A DNA stretch of 64,000 bases from contig CAYMFD010000001.1 of NCBI GenBank assembly GCA_964389475.1, forward strand, positions 62,001-126,000. Direction: 5' to 3'. A program made the translations under genes and the position numbers. The notes under the pieces were generated by a model that saw only the letters and a list, made by a program, of their open reading frames with translations, ran no database searches and was not told the origin of the DNA. The DNA is from CAYMFD01 sp964389475 (GTDB lineage Bacteria; Bacteroidota; Bacteroidia; Chitinophagales; Saprospiraceae). Shown one piece after another: positions 33,176 to 42,906 of this stretch. Positions within the stretch are counted from its first letter, which is position 1; each line of letters begins with the position of its first letter.

Positions 33176-34591
33176 GTGAAGGTATTACTGACAGGCGCTA
33201 ATGGCTATATCGGCCAACGATTACTTCCCTTGCTCGTGGAGGCAGGGCATCACGTGGTGTGTAGCGTACGGGATCGTAATCGATTTGCAGTTCCTAAGTC
33301 TCTCCAGTCGTCTACGACCGTGATCGAGGTCGACTACCTTAAGCCGGAGACTTTGTCGTCGATACCGATAGACATAGATGGGGCCTACTACCTCATCCAT
33401 TCTCTATCCGCCTCTCTGGACTTTACGGAGATGGAGGCCGCGTCGGCTAGGCAATTTAGGGATTATATGAGTCGAGTAGGCGTGCGGCACGTTGTATACC
33501 TTACGGGTATTGTCAATCAAGACACCCTGAGCGATCACCTAGCGTCTCGCAAAGCCGTAGAGGTAATACTCTCAGAGGGAGACTATGCATTTACGGCATT
33601 GAGAGCGGGTATTATCATCGGGTCGGGGTCGGCCTCTTTTGAGATTATCCGAGACCTCGTGGAGAAGCTGCCGGTCTTGATTACCCCCAAGTGGGTCACC
33701 ACCCTGTGCCAGCCGATCGGTATACGTGATGTACTGGCCTACCTGCAGCGCAGCTTATTTGACGAGCGGGTATATAACGAGGCATTTGATATCTATGGGC
33801 CTGATGTCATGACATATCGTGATGTCTTAATGGGTTATGCTAAGGCACGCGGCCTCCGCCGGTGGTGCATCTCCGTACCAGTTATGACGCCACGACTCAG
33901 TAGCTACTGGCTATTCTTCGTAACCTCGACGACCTACAACCTGGCGGTCAATCTCGTCAATAGCATGCACGTCAAGGTTGTCGCTAAACCCAACAACCTG
34001 GGCGAGTTACTTGGCGTACAGCCTATGGACTATCCTACGATGCTGGCCAAGACCTTCGTCAAGATCAAGCAAAATGCAGTAGTTAGTAGCTGGAAAGACT
34101 CCATGGTTAGCGGGCGGTATGACTTCGACATAGAAGACTTCCTCCATGTGCCGTCTTACGGATGCTTTACCGATCATCGTCATCGACCATTTGCGGATCG
34201 AGCGACGACGATACGGCGGGTATGGTCCATCGGTGGTGCTACGGGCTGGTACTATGCTACGTGGCTGTGGAAGATCCGTGGCTACCTAGACAAGCTCGTA
34301 GGTGGGGTAGGCCTGCGCCGTGGTCGTACCCACCTAGACCACATCGACGTGGGTGATGCGGTTGACTTCTGGCGGGTGATCCACGCAGATAGAGAGGAGG
34401 GTAGGCTGCTCCTACTCGCTGAGATGCGTCTGCCTGGTGATGCATGGCTGGAGTTTACGGTGGTCGATGACGAACTACACCAGACCGCTACTTTTAGACC
34501 GAGGGGTGTCTGGGGCAGGCTATACTGGTACGCCGTATTGCCTTTCCATGGGCTGATCTTTAGCGGGATGTTGCGCGAGTTGGCGAGATAA
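33176..34591 (+). CDS. SDR-family oxidoreductase with DUF2867 domain
   Basis: A 471-residue protein in two parts. Residues 1-~300 form an atypical short-chain dehydrogenase/NmrA-like Rossmann fold (VLLTGANGYIGQRLLPLL, YYLIHSLS, HVVYLTGIV, ALRAGIIIGSGS). Residues ~320-471 match DUF2867 (RVWSIGGATGWYYATWLWK, DFWRVIHADREEGRLLLLAE, ATFRPRGVWGRLYWYAVLPF). This pairing is usual in the family. The start codon is GTG; no ATG fits. Substrate unknown. Confidence 0.88.
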   Translation: MKVLLTGANGYIGQRLLPLLVEAGHHVVCSVRDRNRFAVPKSLQSSTTVIEVDYLKPETLSSIPIDIDGAYYLIHSLSASLDFTEMEAASARQFRDYMSRVGVRHVVYLTGIVNQDTLSDHLASRKAVEVILSEGDYAFTALRAGIIIGSGSASFEIIRDLVEKLPVLITPKWVTTLCQPIGIRDVLAYLQRSLFDERVYNEAFDIYGPDVMTYRDVLMGYAKARGLRRWCISVPVMTPRLSSYWLFFVTSTTYNLAVNLVNSMHVKVVAKPNNLGELLGVQPMDYPTMLAKTFVKIKQNAVVSSWKDSMVSGRYDFDIEDFLHVPSYGCFTDHRHRPFADRATTIRRVWSIGGATGWYYATWLWKIRGYLDKLVGGVGLRRGRTHLDHIDVGDAVDFWRVIHADREEGRLLLLAEMRLPGDAWLEFTVVDDELHQTATFRPRGVWGRLYWYAVLPFHGLIFSGMLRELAR

Positions 34592-34624
34592 AGGGGTGGT
34601 TTTGGATTGGATTATGTCTTACGG

Positions 34625-34699
34625 AATGTCCATGCTTTAGACCTTGTCGACCAAGAGGTGACCTTGGCGGATTTCTTTGATAATCCAGTAGTACCGTAG
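34625..34699 (+). pseudogene. 3' remnant of a second AAA-ATPase gene copy
   Basis: This stretch encodes NVHALDLVDQEVTLADFF and a stop, matching the last 24 codons of the ATPase gene at 34847-36280 (NVHTLGLVDQEVTLADFF). The DNA match continues into the 3' flank (GCCGCATCAC, ACGCTATAA, AGCGAAATCT). It is therefore the tail of a lost tandem copy. Confidence 0.85.
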
Positions 34700-34714
34700 C
34701 CGCATCACGACGCT

Positions 34715-34824
34715 ATAACCAGCGAAATCTAGTCTAAAAATAAGGTATTTCGCTGTTTATAGATGTTATAAGTAGCGAAATATTGCTCAGATAATAGAGA
34801 TTTCGCTACTTATAAGTACTTTTG
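34715..34824 (+). promoter_or_regulatory. Two inverted repeats and -7 element upstream of the AAA ATPase
   Basis: First repeat: ATAACCAGCGAAAT (34715-34728) with ATTTCGCTGTTTAT (34747-34760), 13 of 14 pairs. Second repeat: ATAAGTAGCGAAAT (34768-34781) with ATTTCGCTACTTAT (34800-34813), perfect 14 bp. TACTTTTG (34817-34824) is an exact -7 element 23 bp before the ATG. The second repeat covers the -33 to -10 interval, as an operator would. Confidence 0.6.
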
Positions 34825-34846
34825 AGCATGGCTAAGATCATGTATT

Positions 34847-36280
34847 ATGGTAGGTAGACAAGCGCAGCGTAGGCTGCTAGACGAGGCACATGCTAGTCCA
34901 GACCCCGAGCTCGTAGTGGTGAGTGGCCGTCGCAGAGTGGGCAAGACCTACCTCGTTCGTCAACATCTCGCCGACAAGGTAGACCTAGAGGTAGTCGGTA
35001 TACGGGCAGGTGACCGCCAGACACAGATACAGAACTTTGCATTTGCCATACAGCAAGCATTTGACCTAGACCAGCCGCCCAGCGCCAGGGGATGGCTCGA
35101 GCTTTTCCAGCACTTGGTAGTTCTGACCACTGACCGATATCCAGATGGTCGATTTTGCTTCTTTTTGGACGAGTTCCCTTGGATGGATAGCCCTAGGTCT
35201 GGCTTTCTGCAGGCCTTTGAGTTTTTCTGGAACAGCTATGCCTCACGGCATGACTGCCTAGTTATCATATGCGGATCGGCTACCTCATGGATCTACCGTA
35301 AGATACTGACCAATACCGGTGGACTGCACAATCGTGTGTCCAGACACATCCACCTCAGTCCATTTACCTTATCAGAAACCAAGCTCTACCTCACCTCACT
35401 CGATATACGATTGACGGACCAGCAAGTGGCGCTGTTATACATGAGTATCGGCGGCATACCATACTACCTCAAGGGAGTTCGCCGTGGGGAGAGTGCGATA
35501 CAGGCCATTGATCGACTTTGTTTTGCAGATAGGGCACCCTTGCGATATGAGTTTGACCAGTTGTATGCTGCTCTCTTTACACGACCAGATAGGTATATCG
35601 AGATAGTCAGAAAGCTCAACGAACGACGATCCGGCTACACCCACCAGCAACTTGCCCAAGCTACAAGCCTCTCCAGCGGTGGTACGCTACGCAAGACGCT
35701 AATCGACTTAGAGCAGTCGGGTTTTATACAGTCTACCGCTCCATGGGGTAATAAGAAGAAGGAAACGCGGTACCGTTTGATAGACGAGTTCTCGCTCTTT
35801 TACCTCCGTTTTATGGAAGACATGACCATGGCCACACAGCGATCTTGGCGACAGATCGCAGCCACGCCAGCCTTTCATAGTTGGACAGGCTATGCATGGG
35901 AGAATATCAGTTTTAGGCATATCGACATGGTGCAGCGAGCCCTAGGTATCAGCGGTATAATATCTACCCACAGTAGCTATTATCAGCGATTAGACGGCGA
36001 CGATCGAGGATGCCAGATAGATATGCTCATCGACCGAGCCGATGACGTAGTCAGTCTGTGCGAGATGAAGTATAGCAGGGATACCTATACGCTGACTGCC
36101 AAAGAAGCGGCTGCCATCGATCATCGTCGAGCAGTCATCGATAGCGCTACTAGCCGCCGCAAGCAAGTCTTTGTCGTAATGATCACACCCTTGGGGATTA
36201 AGCCGAATGTCCATACACTAGGCCTCGTCGATCAAGAGGTGACCTTGGCGGATTTTTTTGATAATCCAGAAGCATCATAG
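34847..36280 (+). CDS. AAA ATPase fused to a PD-(D/E)XK nuclease-like domain (DUF234 type)
   Basis: A 477-residue protein. The P-loop VVSGRRRVGKTYLVRQ lies near residue 24 and Walker B as FCFFLDEFPWMD near 104; LVIICGSATSWIY is the sensor-1 region. A winged-helix segment follows (HQQLAQATSLSSGGTLRKTL). The C-terminal ~130 residues fit a PD-(D/E)XK fold: QIDMLIDRADDVVSLCEMKYS supplies the Asp and the ExK pair. Such proteins are widespread and mobile in prokaryotes, with unknown cellular role. The gene is flanked on both sides by related inverted repeats and by a remnant of its own 3' end. Confidence 0.88.
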   Translation: MVGRQAQRRLLDEAHASPDPELVVVSGRRRVGKTYLVRQHLADKVDLEVVGIRAGDRQTQIQNFAFAIQQAFDLDQPPSARGWLELFQHLVVLTTDRYPDGRFCFFLDEFPWMDSPRSGFLQAFEFFWNSYASRHDCLVIICGSATSWIYRKILTNTGGLHNRVSRHIHLSPFTLSETKLYLTSLDIRLTDQQVALLYMSIGGIPYYLKGVRRGESAIQAIDRLCFADRAPLRYEFDQLYAALFTRPDRYIEIVRKLNERRSGYTHQQLAQATSLSSGGTLRKTLIDLEQSGFIQSTAPWGNKKKETRYRLIDEFSLFYLRFMEDMTMATQRSWRQIAATPAFHSWTGYAWENISFRHIDMVQRALGISGIISTHSSYYQRLDGDDRGCQIDMLIDRADDVVSLCEMKYSRDTYTLTAKEAAAIDHRRAVIDSATSRRKQVFVVMITPLGIKPNVHTLGLVDQEVTLADFFDNPEAS

Positions 36281-36295
36281 CCGCATCACCACGCT

Positions 36296-36341
36296 ATAAT
36301 CAGCGAAATCTACCTCAAAAAGCATAGATTTCGCTAGTTAT
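36296..36341 (+). repeat. Inverted repeat downstream of the AAA ATPase
   Basis: ATAATCAGCGAAATCTA (36296-36312) pairs with TAGATTTCGCTAGTTAT (36325-36341), 15 of 17. It is the same AGCGAAAT family as the two upstream repeats. The rest of the spacer to 36633 is A/T-rich and shows nothing I can name. Confidence 0.75.
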
Positions 36342-36633
36342 AAGGCTTTTGCCTAGGTGTGGACTTTTCTATGTTGTGTCTTGAGTCGCTCTGAGTGATT
36401 CGATTACTGATGGTAGCTCGATTAAAGTACTGTATGTAGCAGTCGTCTTTAATCTTGCATTTTCAATTATCCTGCTTGAAGTACTAGCGATTACTTGTTA
36501 CCGTATGTTGAATATGACATATGCTGCTTTTAATGTGGCGTCTTGCAAAAGAATTTGGACTTCTACGTAATAGAAGGTCTTTATCAAGGTTATATTAGGG
36601 CTTAATACTGCGTGTTATATTAAATTCCTCGTT

Positions 36634-39396
36634 ATGCTTCGCCTCATTTGTTTTGTCGTCTTGTTGTTTCAGACGTCTCATATTCTAGCTCAAGAAGTTC
36701 TGACGGACTTTATGCGAGGGGGTAATCTCAGCCATGTGTTTTTGCATGAGTATGATGAGGATAAGGTCGTGCTTGAGGTAAGTCCGTTTGACGAAGTACT
36801 CCTTTATCACGTGAATGATGGTGCCTTGAGCCTCACTTGGTCGGCCTCTGTGCCAGGCGTTTTTGACATCAATGGTCTATACATCGATCTGCGCTTTGTC
36901 GATAGCTACCTAGTGCTAGATATCGAAACGGCTGTCCTCGCATATGACCTCACGACCGGTATAAGTGTCAGCTACGATAACCCATACGAGCCGCGTAGCA
37001 TCAGTATTCGTCATCAGTATGATGATATCATTGATGTCGAGTACGTGACACCGACTTTTAGTGATCGTACCCGTGTCAGGATTGACTTAGGTGGGCAGTC
37101 AGTAGATACATTGACTGCGAGAGCACTTTACTTATCGCCCAATATCGAGATCACTGAGCATCGACCTGATTCACTTGATTATGCAGTATGGCAAGTCCAT
37201 GATTTGCGTAACGGGACTAGTTGGGATATAATTCATCATGCAGATCTTTACACTACTAACTTCCCTAATGATGACCTTTTTATATACCATGTAGGCGATA
37301 GCATCTTTTACGTGGACATCAGCGACCGATCGTCTACCTTACTTCACGCTGAGACAGACGAATTTTTAGACGGTGTATCGACCTATGATTTAGATAGTTT
37401 ATATGCCATAGTGCAGCGTCCTAGTACTACGGAGTATGAAACCCACCTTATCATATTTGACAAACGAAACAGGGATACGACGGTGTATAGGTCGCAGCAT
37501 GATTTTTTCTTGAACCGACATATGATTAAGGTCGATGATTATCTGGTAGTAGATGATGGCGAAGTTTTGGATCTAGATACAGATAACCTACTAACGTATA
37601 CTTCTTTTCTTGGTAGGATTAAGCCTTTGGTCCTAGGGGACTCTCTGCTGCTGGTGGCACGTACCGTTCCCTTCGTTCAGGTTCTCGGTGAGCCAGATTT
37701 GGGTTTCCCTGCGGGATGGCCAGACTGGCGAGCTGGTCAGCGTAATCCTCAGGTGATGGATATAGGAGATGATTGGCTAGTTTGTTTTCCCTCGGCTACC
37801 GATGGAGGAGCTAAACTATGGACCTTACCTAAGAATACCTCTATGGCAAGGGCCTTGGTAGAGAGTGACATCTTGCCCAGTGGTCAGACTGGCCTACGCG
37901 AGGAAGCTAGACTTGTGAAAGCTGGTCAGAGTCTCGCCTTACTAGAGGACGATTTGTACAGTGTGATCGACGACAAAGTTACCCAGATCAATACCGCAGA
38001 ACCTCAGGCTGCCGCCATCGGTAACTCGCAACTATGTATTAGTCAGGATACGATCTTCTGGGCAGAGGGCTTTATCAATGGATCTCGTATATACTGGTAT
38101 GCGCATAATCAGTCAGGCTTGTATGCTGAGCTTGATTTTGGTACTTATCTGCAGACACTCATACAGTTTGCTGTTGCAGATGGTCTAGTTTTCTTTCAAG
38201 CGTCATCTCAAAGGGATTCCATAGCGATATATGATACTGGAGCGGAGAGGCAGGAGGTGTTACCTACTACCGGTAGGCGTGCTGGCAGAGACCTACTAGC
38301 AGTAAACGGTATAGTATACACCATAAGTGATGACTCTCTGTGTTACGTCGATCAGTCCGGTATACACCCCGTACTAGAGGTCTCCATTCGTGGACAGTCG
38401 CTATCATCTAGGTTAAATACGGTGTTGACACTCCGGGGTCGACAGTACTTTGGCTCGCAGGACAAGATATACGACATTACGGATCCTAGTGACCCTCAAC
38501 TGGTGGTAGAGACAGTTGGCTTTGATCATTTTGGTCAAATTTCAGAGAACTTCGCAACCGTATTGGCGAGGAATTCGGATGAAGTTTTTCTATTTGATGG
38601 CACCACGTTAAGTCGGGCACAGATTGATATCGCTGGTGAGAGGTCGCAATTTCGTCAGCACTTATTGGGTGATCTTATTGTCATGACATCATGGGCCGAT
38701 GACCAAGTGCAGAGTAGCATCTTCGACTTTGCATCAGATGATCTAATAGAGTTACCTGCCCTGCTGTCATCGCAGACTTTGGTAGAGGCTGTCATTCATA
38801 ACCAAGATACCTTACTCATTACTACTGTGCCTGACGGTATTGCTAGCGATGTCATCGTCTATCGTATGACAGACCGCTGGCAAGAGGCCGAAGAGATTGA
38901 TGCATTTCGTTATGGTGGAGGTATACCGTTTTTTGACTACAAGTCGTTTGGGGACGATGGACTGATGTACGTAGGAGAGTCGGTATACTTGATAGACGAG
39001 GAGCTATATTTTGAAGAGTTAGGAGGTATTTTCGCTGATATTTTATCTCGTACGATTCACGCTGTTGGCGACCACTTCTATTGTATAGCCATCGAACCTC
39101 AGAATGGTCGCCAACTGTTTAGAATATTGACGCCATCCGGCCGCCAGACATCATCTATCGTTGATGATACCGACGACGATTTGCTCCTTGCGCCTAATCC
39201 TACTGGTGGAGAGATTTTCCTTGATGTGCCAGCAGGCGAGCCGCTCAAATATAGAGTATTGAGCACCGATGGCCGTCTTGTGGATCAAGGTTATACAGAT
39301 GGCGTTATCAATATCTCATCACAGGAGTCTGGTACTTATCTGATACAAGTATTTGAAGAACGACGTACGTCATCGGTCATGATTGTGAAAATATAG
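36634..39396 (+). CDS. Secreted protein of unknown function with T9SS sorting domain
   Basis: A 920-residue exported protein. A signal peptide (LICFVVLLFQTSHILAQ) is followed by about 830 residues of beta-rich sequence with many Asp and recurring short strands resembling beta-propeller blades, without a catalytic motif I recognise. The last 75 residues (LLLAPNPTGGEIFLDVP ... GTYLIQVFEERRTSSVMIVKI in part) form a type A T9SS sorting domain. It stands alone, 0.44 kb before the xylan locus, in the same direction, but with a separate promoter region between them. Function unknown. Confidence 0.75.
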   Translation: MLRLICFVVLLFQTSHILAQEVLTDFMRGGNLSHVFLHEYDEDKVVLEVSPFDEVLLYHVNDGALSLTWSASVPGVFDINGLYIDLRFVDSYLVLDIETAVLAYDLTTGISVSYDNPYEPRSISIRHQYDDIIDVEYVTPTFSDRTRVRIDLGGQSVDTLTARALYLSPNIEITEHRPDSLDYAVWQVHDLRNGTSWDIIHHADLYTTNFPNDDLFIYHVGDSIFYVDISDRSSTLLHAETDEFLDGVSTYDLDSLYAIVQRPSTTEYETHLIIFDKRNRDTTVYRSQHDFFLNRHMIKVDDYLVVDDGEVLDLDTDNLLTYTSFLGRIKPLVLGDSLLLVARTVPFVQVLGEPDLGFPAGWPDWRAGQRNPQVMDIGDDWLVCFPSATDGGAKLWTLPKNTSMARALVESDILPSGQTGLREEARLVKAGQSLALLEDDLYSVIDDKVTQINTAEPQAAAIGNSQLCISQDTIFWAEGFINGSRIYWYAHNQSGLYAELDFGTYLQTLIQFAVADGLVFFQASSQRDSIAIYDTGAERQEVLPTTGRRAGRDLLAVNGIVYTISDDSLCYVDQSGIHPVLEVSIRGQSLSSRLNTVLTLRGRQYFGSQDKIYDITDPSDPQLVVETVGFDHFGQISENFATVLARNSDEVFLFDGTTLSRAQIDIAGERSQFRQHLLGDLIVMTSWADDQVQSSIFDFASDDLIELPALLSSQTLVEAVIHNQDTLLITTVPDGIASDVIVYRMTDRWQEAEEIDAFRYGGGIPFFDYKSFGDDGLMYVGESVYLIDEELYFEELGGIFADILSRTIHAVGDHFYCIAIEPQNGRQLFRILTPSGRQTSSIVDDTDDDLLLAPNPTGGEIFLDVPAGEPLKYRVLSTDGRLVDQGYTDGVINISSQESGTYLIQVFEERRTSSVMIVKI

Positions 39397-39658
39397 AGAC
39401 GTCGCATCGCTTAGAGTTATCCGATTACTAGATCTTAGATTAATATTTCCACAGATGAAGTATTTAGCCTAGATAATTCTGTGAATGTAGTTCTAGTTTT
39501 ACTCAAGATAGTATGACTTTACATCATATTTAATTATCTGAACCACATGTTGATGGCATCGTTGACCTACTCCATTCTACCTCCAAACTAGCCGATGATT
39601 CTGACTATCACACTACGCCATCGGCCTCAGATCTAGTACCATACCTTCAAGCTAATAC

Positions 39659-39759
39659 GACGTATATTTGACGTGTTGACGTATAGTTGGCGAAGTGTTT
39701 TTGTCGGATATTTACATCAATACACTTCTCAGTGTATGAAGTGTTAACCAGTACATTTG
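39659..39759 (+). promoter_or_regulatory. Candidate promoter and operators of the xylan locus
   Basis: TACATTTG (39752-39759) is an exact -7 element, about 85 bp before susC; no -33 TTG fits. Upstream lie a direct repeat with 19-bp period (GACGTATATTTGACG at 39659, GACGTATAGTTGGCG at 39678) and a palindrome ATACACTTCTCAGTGTAT at 39720-39737. GAAGTGT occurs at 39692 and 39738, with its inverse ACACTTC at 39722. The palindrome covers the -33 region, so it could be a repressor or activator site. The rest of the 440-bp spacer is unremarkable. Confidence 0.45.
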
Positions 39760-39845
39760 TCGTATGGTGGTGTGGTCTACAGAATTAAATTTCAATCCAT
39801 GCATCTGTTTTTAGCTTTTATTTCTTCTTAAGGATAGTGATCCAT

Positions 39846-42800
39846 ATGCGCATGATCAAGCGATGTTTTTATTTAGCGATGTTTTTGGCAGTAGCTCTCT
39901 CGGGGTACAGCCAGAGTGATGCCATCACTGTAGCTGGTGTCATACTTGATCAAGAGAGCGGTTCGCCACTCATCGGTGCAGGTATAGAAGAGGTAGGTAC
40001 TAGCAATGGTACGATCACAGACATCGATGGTAGTTTTGAGATGACGGTCGCCAGCGATGCGACGCTTAAGGTGTCGTACATCGGCTACAGTGACAAGGAG
40101 GTGACGAGTCTCGGACCGTCCATGACCATATATTTATCGTCAGATGCCGAGGTGCTAGAGGAGATCGTAGTTGTAGGTTACGGCTCACAGCGTAAGAGCG
40201 ACCTCACGGGTGCTATCACGAGCATAGGTGCCAAGGAGCTCAAGCAAGTACCGGCCACTGGTCTGGAGCAGGCCCTACAGGGTAGGAGTGCCGGTGTATA
40301 CATCACGCAGAATAGTGGTGCACCAGGTGGCGCTATGTCCGTACGTATCAGGGGGTCGGGTTCGACATTGAGCACAGAGCCACTATACGTCATAGACGGT
40401 ATACCTATCACCAATGATAATGCAGGTACGTCAAACCTACGGGACGGACAGGGCCAGAATACCAATGCACTTACCACCATCAACCCCAACGATATAGAAT
40501 CAATCGAAATACTCAAGGATGCCTCAGCTACAGCTATCTATGGATCAAGAGCTGCCAATGGCGTAGTTATAATCACTACCAAAAAAGGTGTTGCTGGTAA
40601 GACCCAGGTCAACTACGATGTATTCGGTGGTGTGCAGCGCCTATATCGTGAGATACCGATGATGGACATGCGAGACTATGCAGCCTATCTCACGGATGTA
40701 GGTCTCGGTGATCTCGAAGAATTTGAGAATCCTGAGCTCCTAGGGCAGGGTACCGACTGGCAAGACGTCATCTTCAGGGATGCCTACATGCAGAACCATC
40801 AGCTGTCTTTCAGTGGAGGTACGGAGCAGACTAGGTTCTCCGCATCACTCGGGGCACATAATAAAGAAGGTATCGTGGAGGGCTCTAGTTTTCAGCGCTA
40901 CTCCGCTAAGCTCAACCTCGACCAAAACATGGGTAAGTTCCGCTTCGGGATGAACCTCTTTGTCTCAAGGACTAGAGAAAATATCGTCTTTAACGACAAC
41001 GACAAGGGTGTGATCTACACCGCTCTACTTACCCCACCGATCGTCCCAGACAGGGCTCTCGATGGTACATTTGGGGTAGCGCCTAGTGGCGAAAATATCG
41101 TCTTGACCTTTGACAATCCACTGGCCAATGCCCTAGAGATTGAAGACGTAAATGCCAAGACACGTATCCTCGGTAGTATATATGGCGAGGTGGATCTAGC
41201 GCCTTGGCTTAAGTACAGAACAGAGCTATCGACGGACCTGCTATCCTCTAACCATGATAGGTTCGAGCCCGCATTTGACCGTGGTACCCTCAGCAAGCGG
41301 TCTAGAACCTCACGTAACCCAGGCAATACGACTTACTGGATCAATAAGCACTTGCTGACGTATAACCAGACCTTCAACGATATCCACAGGATGACGATGC
41401 TAGCTGGTTTTGAGGCGCAGGAAGGCACCTATGACTGGTTGTTCGCTGTGAGAGAAAACCTCCCGACTAATAACCTATCTGCCCTAGTCTTAGGCGATGC
41501 CGCTACTCAGAATGTGACGGGCGGCGCAGGACACTGGGCCTTACTGTCTTACTTTGGTAGGGTCAACTACAACTACGATGAACGGTACCTCGTTACGGGT
41601 ACTTTTAGAGCGGATGGTTCGTCTAGGTTCGGTCCCGAGAATAGATACGGTTACTTCCCATCTGTGGCAGTGGCATGGAGATTATCTAATGAAGAGTTCA
41701 TCAAAAACCTCGGCTCGATCTACAACCTCAAGCTACGTCTAGGCTACGGTGCCGTCGGTAACCAGGAGATAGGCCTCTACTCTTTCTTGCCTAGGCTAGC
41801 ACCAGTAGACGTTGTCGTCGGCGATGTACGTACGACAGCATTTGGCCCTGCCAATATTGCTAACCCTGGTGTCAAGTGGGAGAGCTCAGTACAGTCCAAC
41901 TTAGGTCTGGATCTAGGCCTGTTTGACAATAGAGTAGAGATCGTACTCGACCTGTACCGCAAGCTATCAACGGACATGCTCCTAGAGTCGATCGTGCCTG
42001 CTACAGCAGGTAGCCTGGCACCGCCATTCGTCAATATCGGTCGTATGGAGAACCGAGGATTTGAGTTGACCCTCACTACACAGAATAGCGTGGGAAAGGT
42101 AGACTGGAAGACATCGGCCAACTTATCGGTCAACCGTAATGAGGTGATTAACTTGGGGGATAACGGATTTATCGCCGGCGTGATCCAGGCGCAGCCCGTC
42201 ACTCGTACCGAAGAGGGTAGACCTATAGGACAATACTTTGGCCACCAGGTTGCTGGGATATTTAGAAATAGCGAGGAGGTAGCCGAGAGTGCCTTTCAAG
42301 AGACGGGTACTAGAGCGGGAGATCTGAGGTTCGTTGACCTTAATGAGGATGGCGTGATCGATGATGCAGACCGTACGTTTATCGGTGACCCCAATCCTGA
42401 TTTCACAGCCAATATTATCAACGACATACAAGTAGGTAACTGGGATATGTCGATATTTTTCAGATGCGTATATGGCAACGAAGTCTACAATATGCTCAAG
42501 AGAGATATAGCCGGTACAGGCGCATGGCACAACCAAGCACTTATCGTCAATAATAGATGGCAGCCAACCAACCCTGATGGTACTGAGCCACGAGCTACGG
42601 GTATCGACCCCAATGCCAATAGACGGGTATCTGATAGATTCGTAGAGGACGGTAGCTTCATACGACTACAGAATGTATCTATAGGCTACAACCTTCCTGC
42701 TAAGGCACTTAAGAAGCTCAATATCAGTACACTGAGACTATATGCTAGTGGTCAGAATTTATGGACCGTTACTGGATACTCTGGCTATGATCCAGAGATC

Positions 42801-42896
42801 GGATCGTTTAACCAAAATCCATTGATCAGTGGCGTAGATAATGGTCGCTTCCCAATTGCAGCTTCCGTAACTTTCGGTGCTAATGTCAACTTTTAA
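39846..42896 (+). CDS. SusC/RagA TonB-dependent transporter of the xylan locus
   Basis: A TonB-dependent outer-membrane transporter, about 1016 residues from the ATG at 39846 (the frame opens with a GTG at 39837). It has a signal peptide (YLAMFLAVALSGYSQ), a carboxypeptidase-regulatory-like domain (20-100), the TonB-box-side sequence EEIVVVGYGSQRKSDLTGAI, and a plug with RIRGSGSTLSTEPLYVIDG and ATAIYGSRAANGVVIITTKK. A long barrel ends in FGANVNF. It imports oligosaccharides delivered by the adjacent SusD. As first gene of a xylan degradation operon it most likely carries xylo-oligosaccharides. Confidence 0.94.
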   Translation: MRMIKRCFYLAMFLAVALSGYSQSDAITVAGVILDQESGSPLIGAGIEEVGTSNGTITDIDGSFEMTVASDATLKVSYIGYSDKEVTSLGPSMTIYLSSDAEVLEEIVVVGYGSQRKSDLTGAITSIGAKELKQVPATGLEQALQGRSAGVYITQNSGAPGGAMSVRIRGSGSTLSTEPLYVIDGIPITNDNAGTSNLRDGQGQNTNALTTINPNDIESIEILKDASATAIYGSRAANGVVIITTKKGVAGKTQVNYDVFGGVQRLYREIPMMDMRDYAAYLTDVGLGDLEEFENPELLGQGTDWQDVIFRDAYMQNHQLSFSGGTEQTRFSASLGAHNKEGIVEGSSFQRYSAKLNLDQNMGKFRFGMNLFVSRTRENIVFNDNDKGVIYTALLTPPIVPDRALDGTFGVAPSGENIVLTFDNPLANALEIEDVNAKTRILGSIYGEVDLAPWLKYRTELSTDLLSSNHDRFEPAFDRGTLSKRSRTSRNPGNTTYWINKHLLTYNQTFNDIHRMTMLAGFEAQEGTYDWLFAVRENLPTNNLSALVLGDAATQNVTGGAGHWALLSYFGRVNYNYDERYLVTGTFRADGSSRFGPENRYGYFPSVAVAWRLSNEEFIKNLGSIYNLKLRLGYGAVGNQEIGLYSFLPRLAPVDVVVGDVRTTAFGPANIANPGVKWESSVQSNLGLDLGLFDNRVEIVLDLYRKLSTDMLLESIVPATAGSLAPPFVNIGRMENRGFELTLTTQNSVGKVDWKTSANLSVNRNEVINLGDNGFIAGVIQAQPVTRTEEGRPIGQYFGHQVAGIFRNSEEVAESAFQETGTRAGDLRFVDLNEDGVIDDADRTFIGDPNPDFTANIINDIQVGNWDMSIFFRCVYGNEVYNMLKRDIAGTGAWHNQALIVNNRWQPTNPDGTEPRATGIDPNANRRVSDRFVEDGSFIRLQNVSIGYNLPAKALKKLNISTLRLYASGQNLWTVTGYSGYDPEIGSFNQNPLISGVDNGRFPIAASVTFGANVNF

Positions 42897-42906
42897 CGAA
42901 AGAGAA

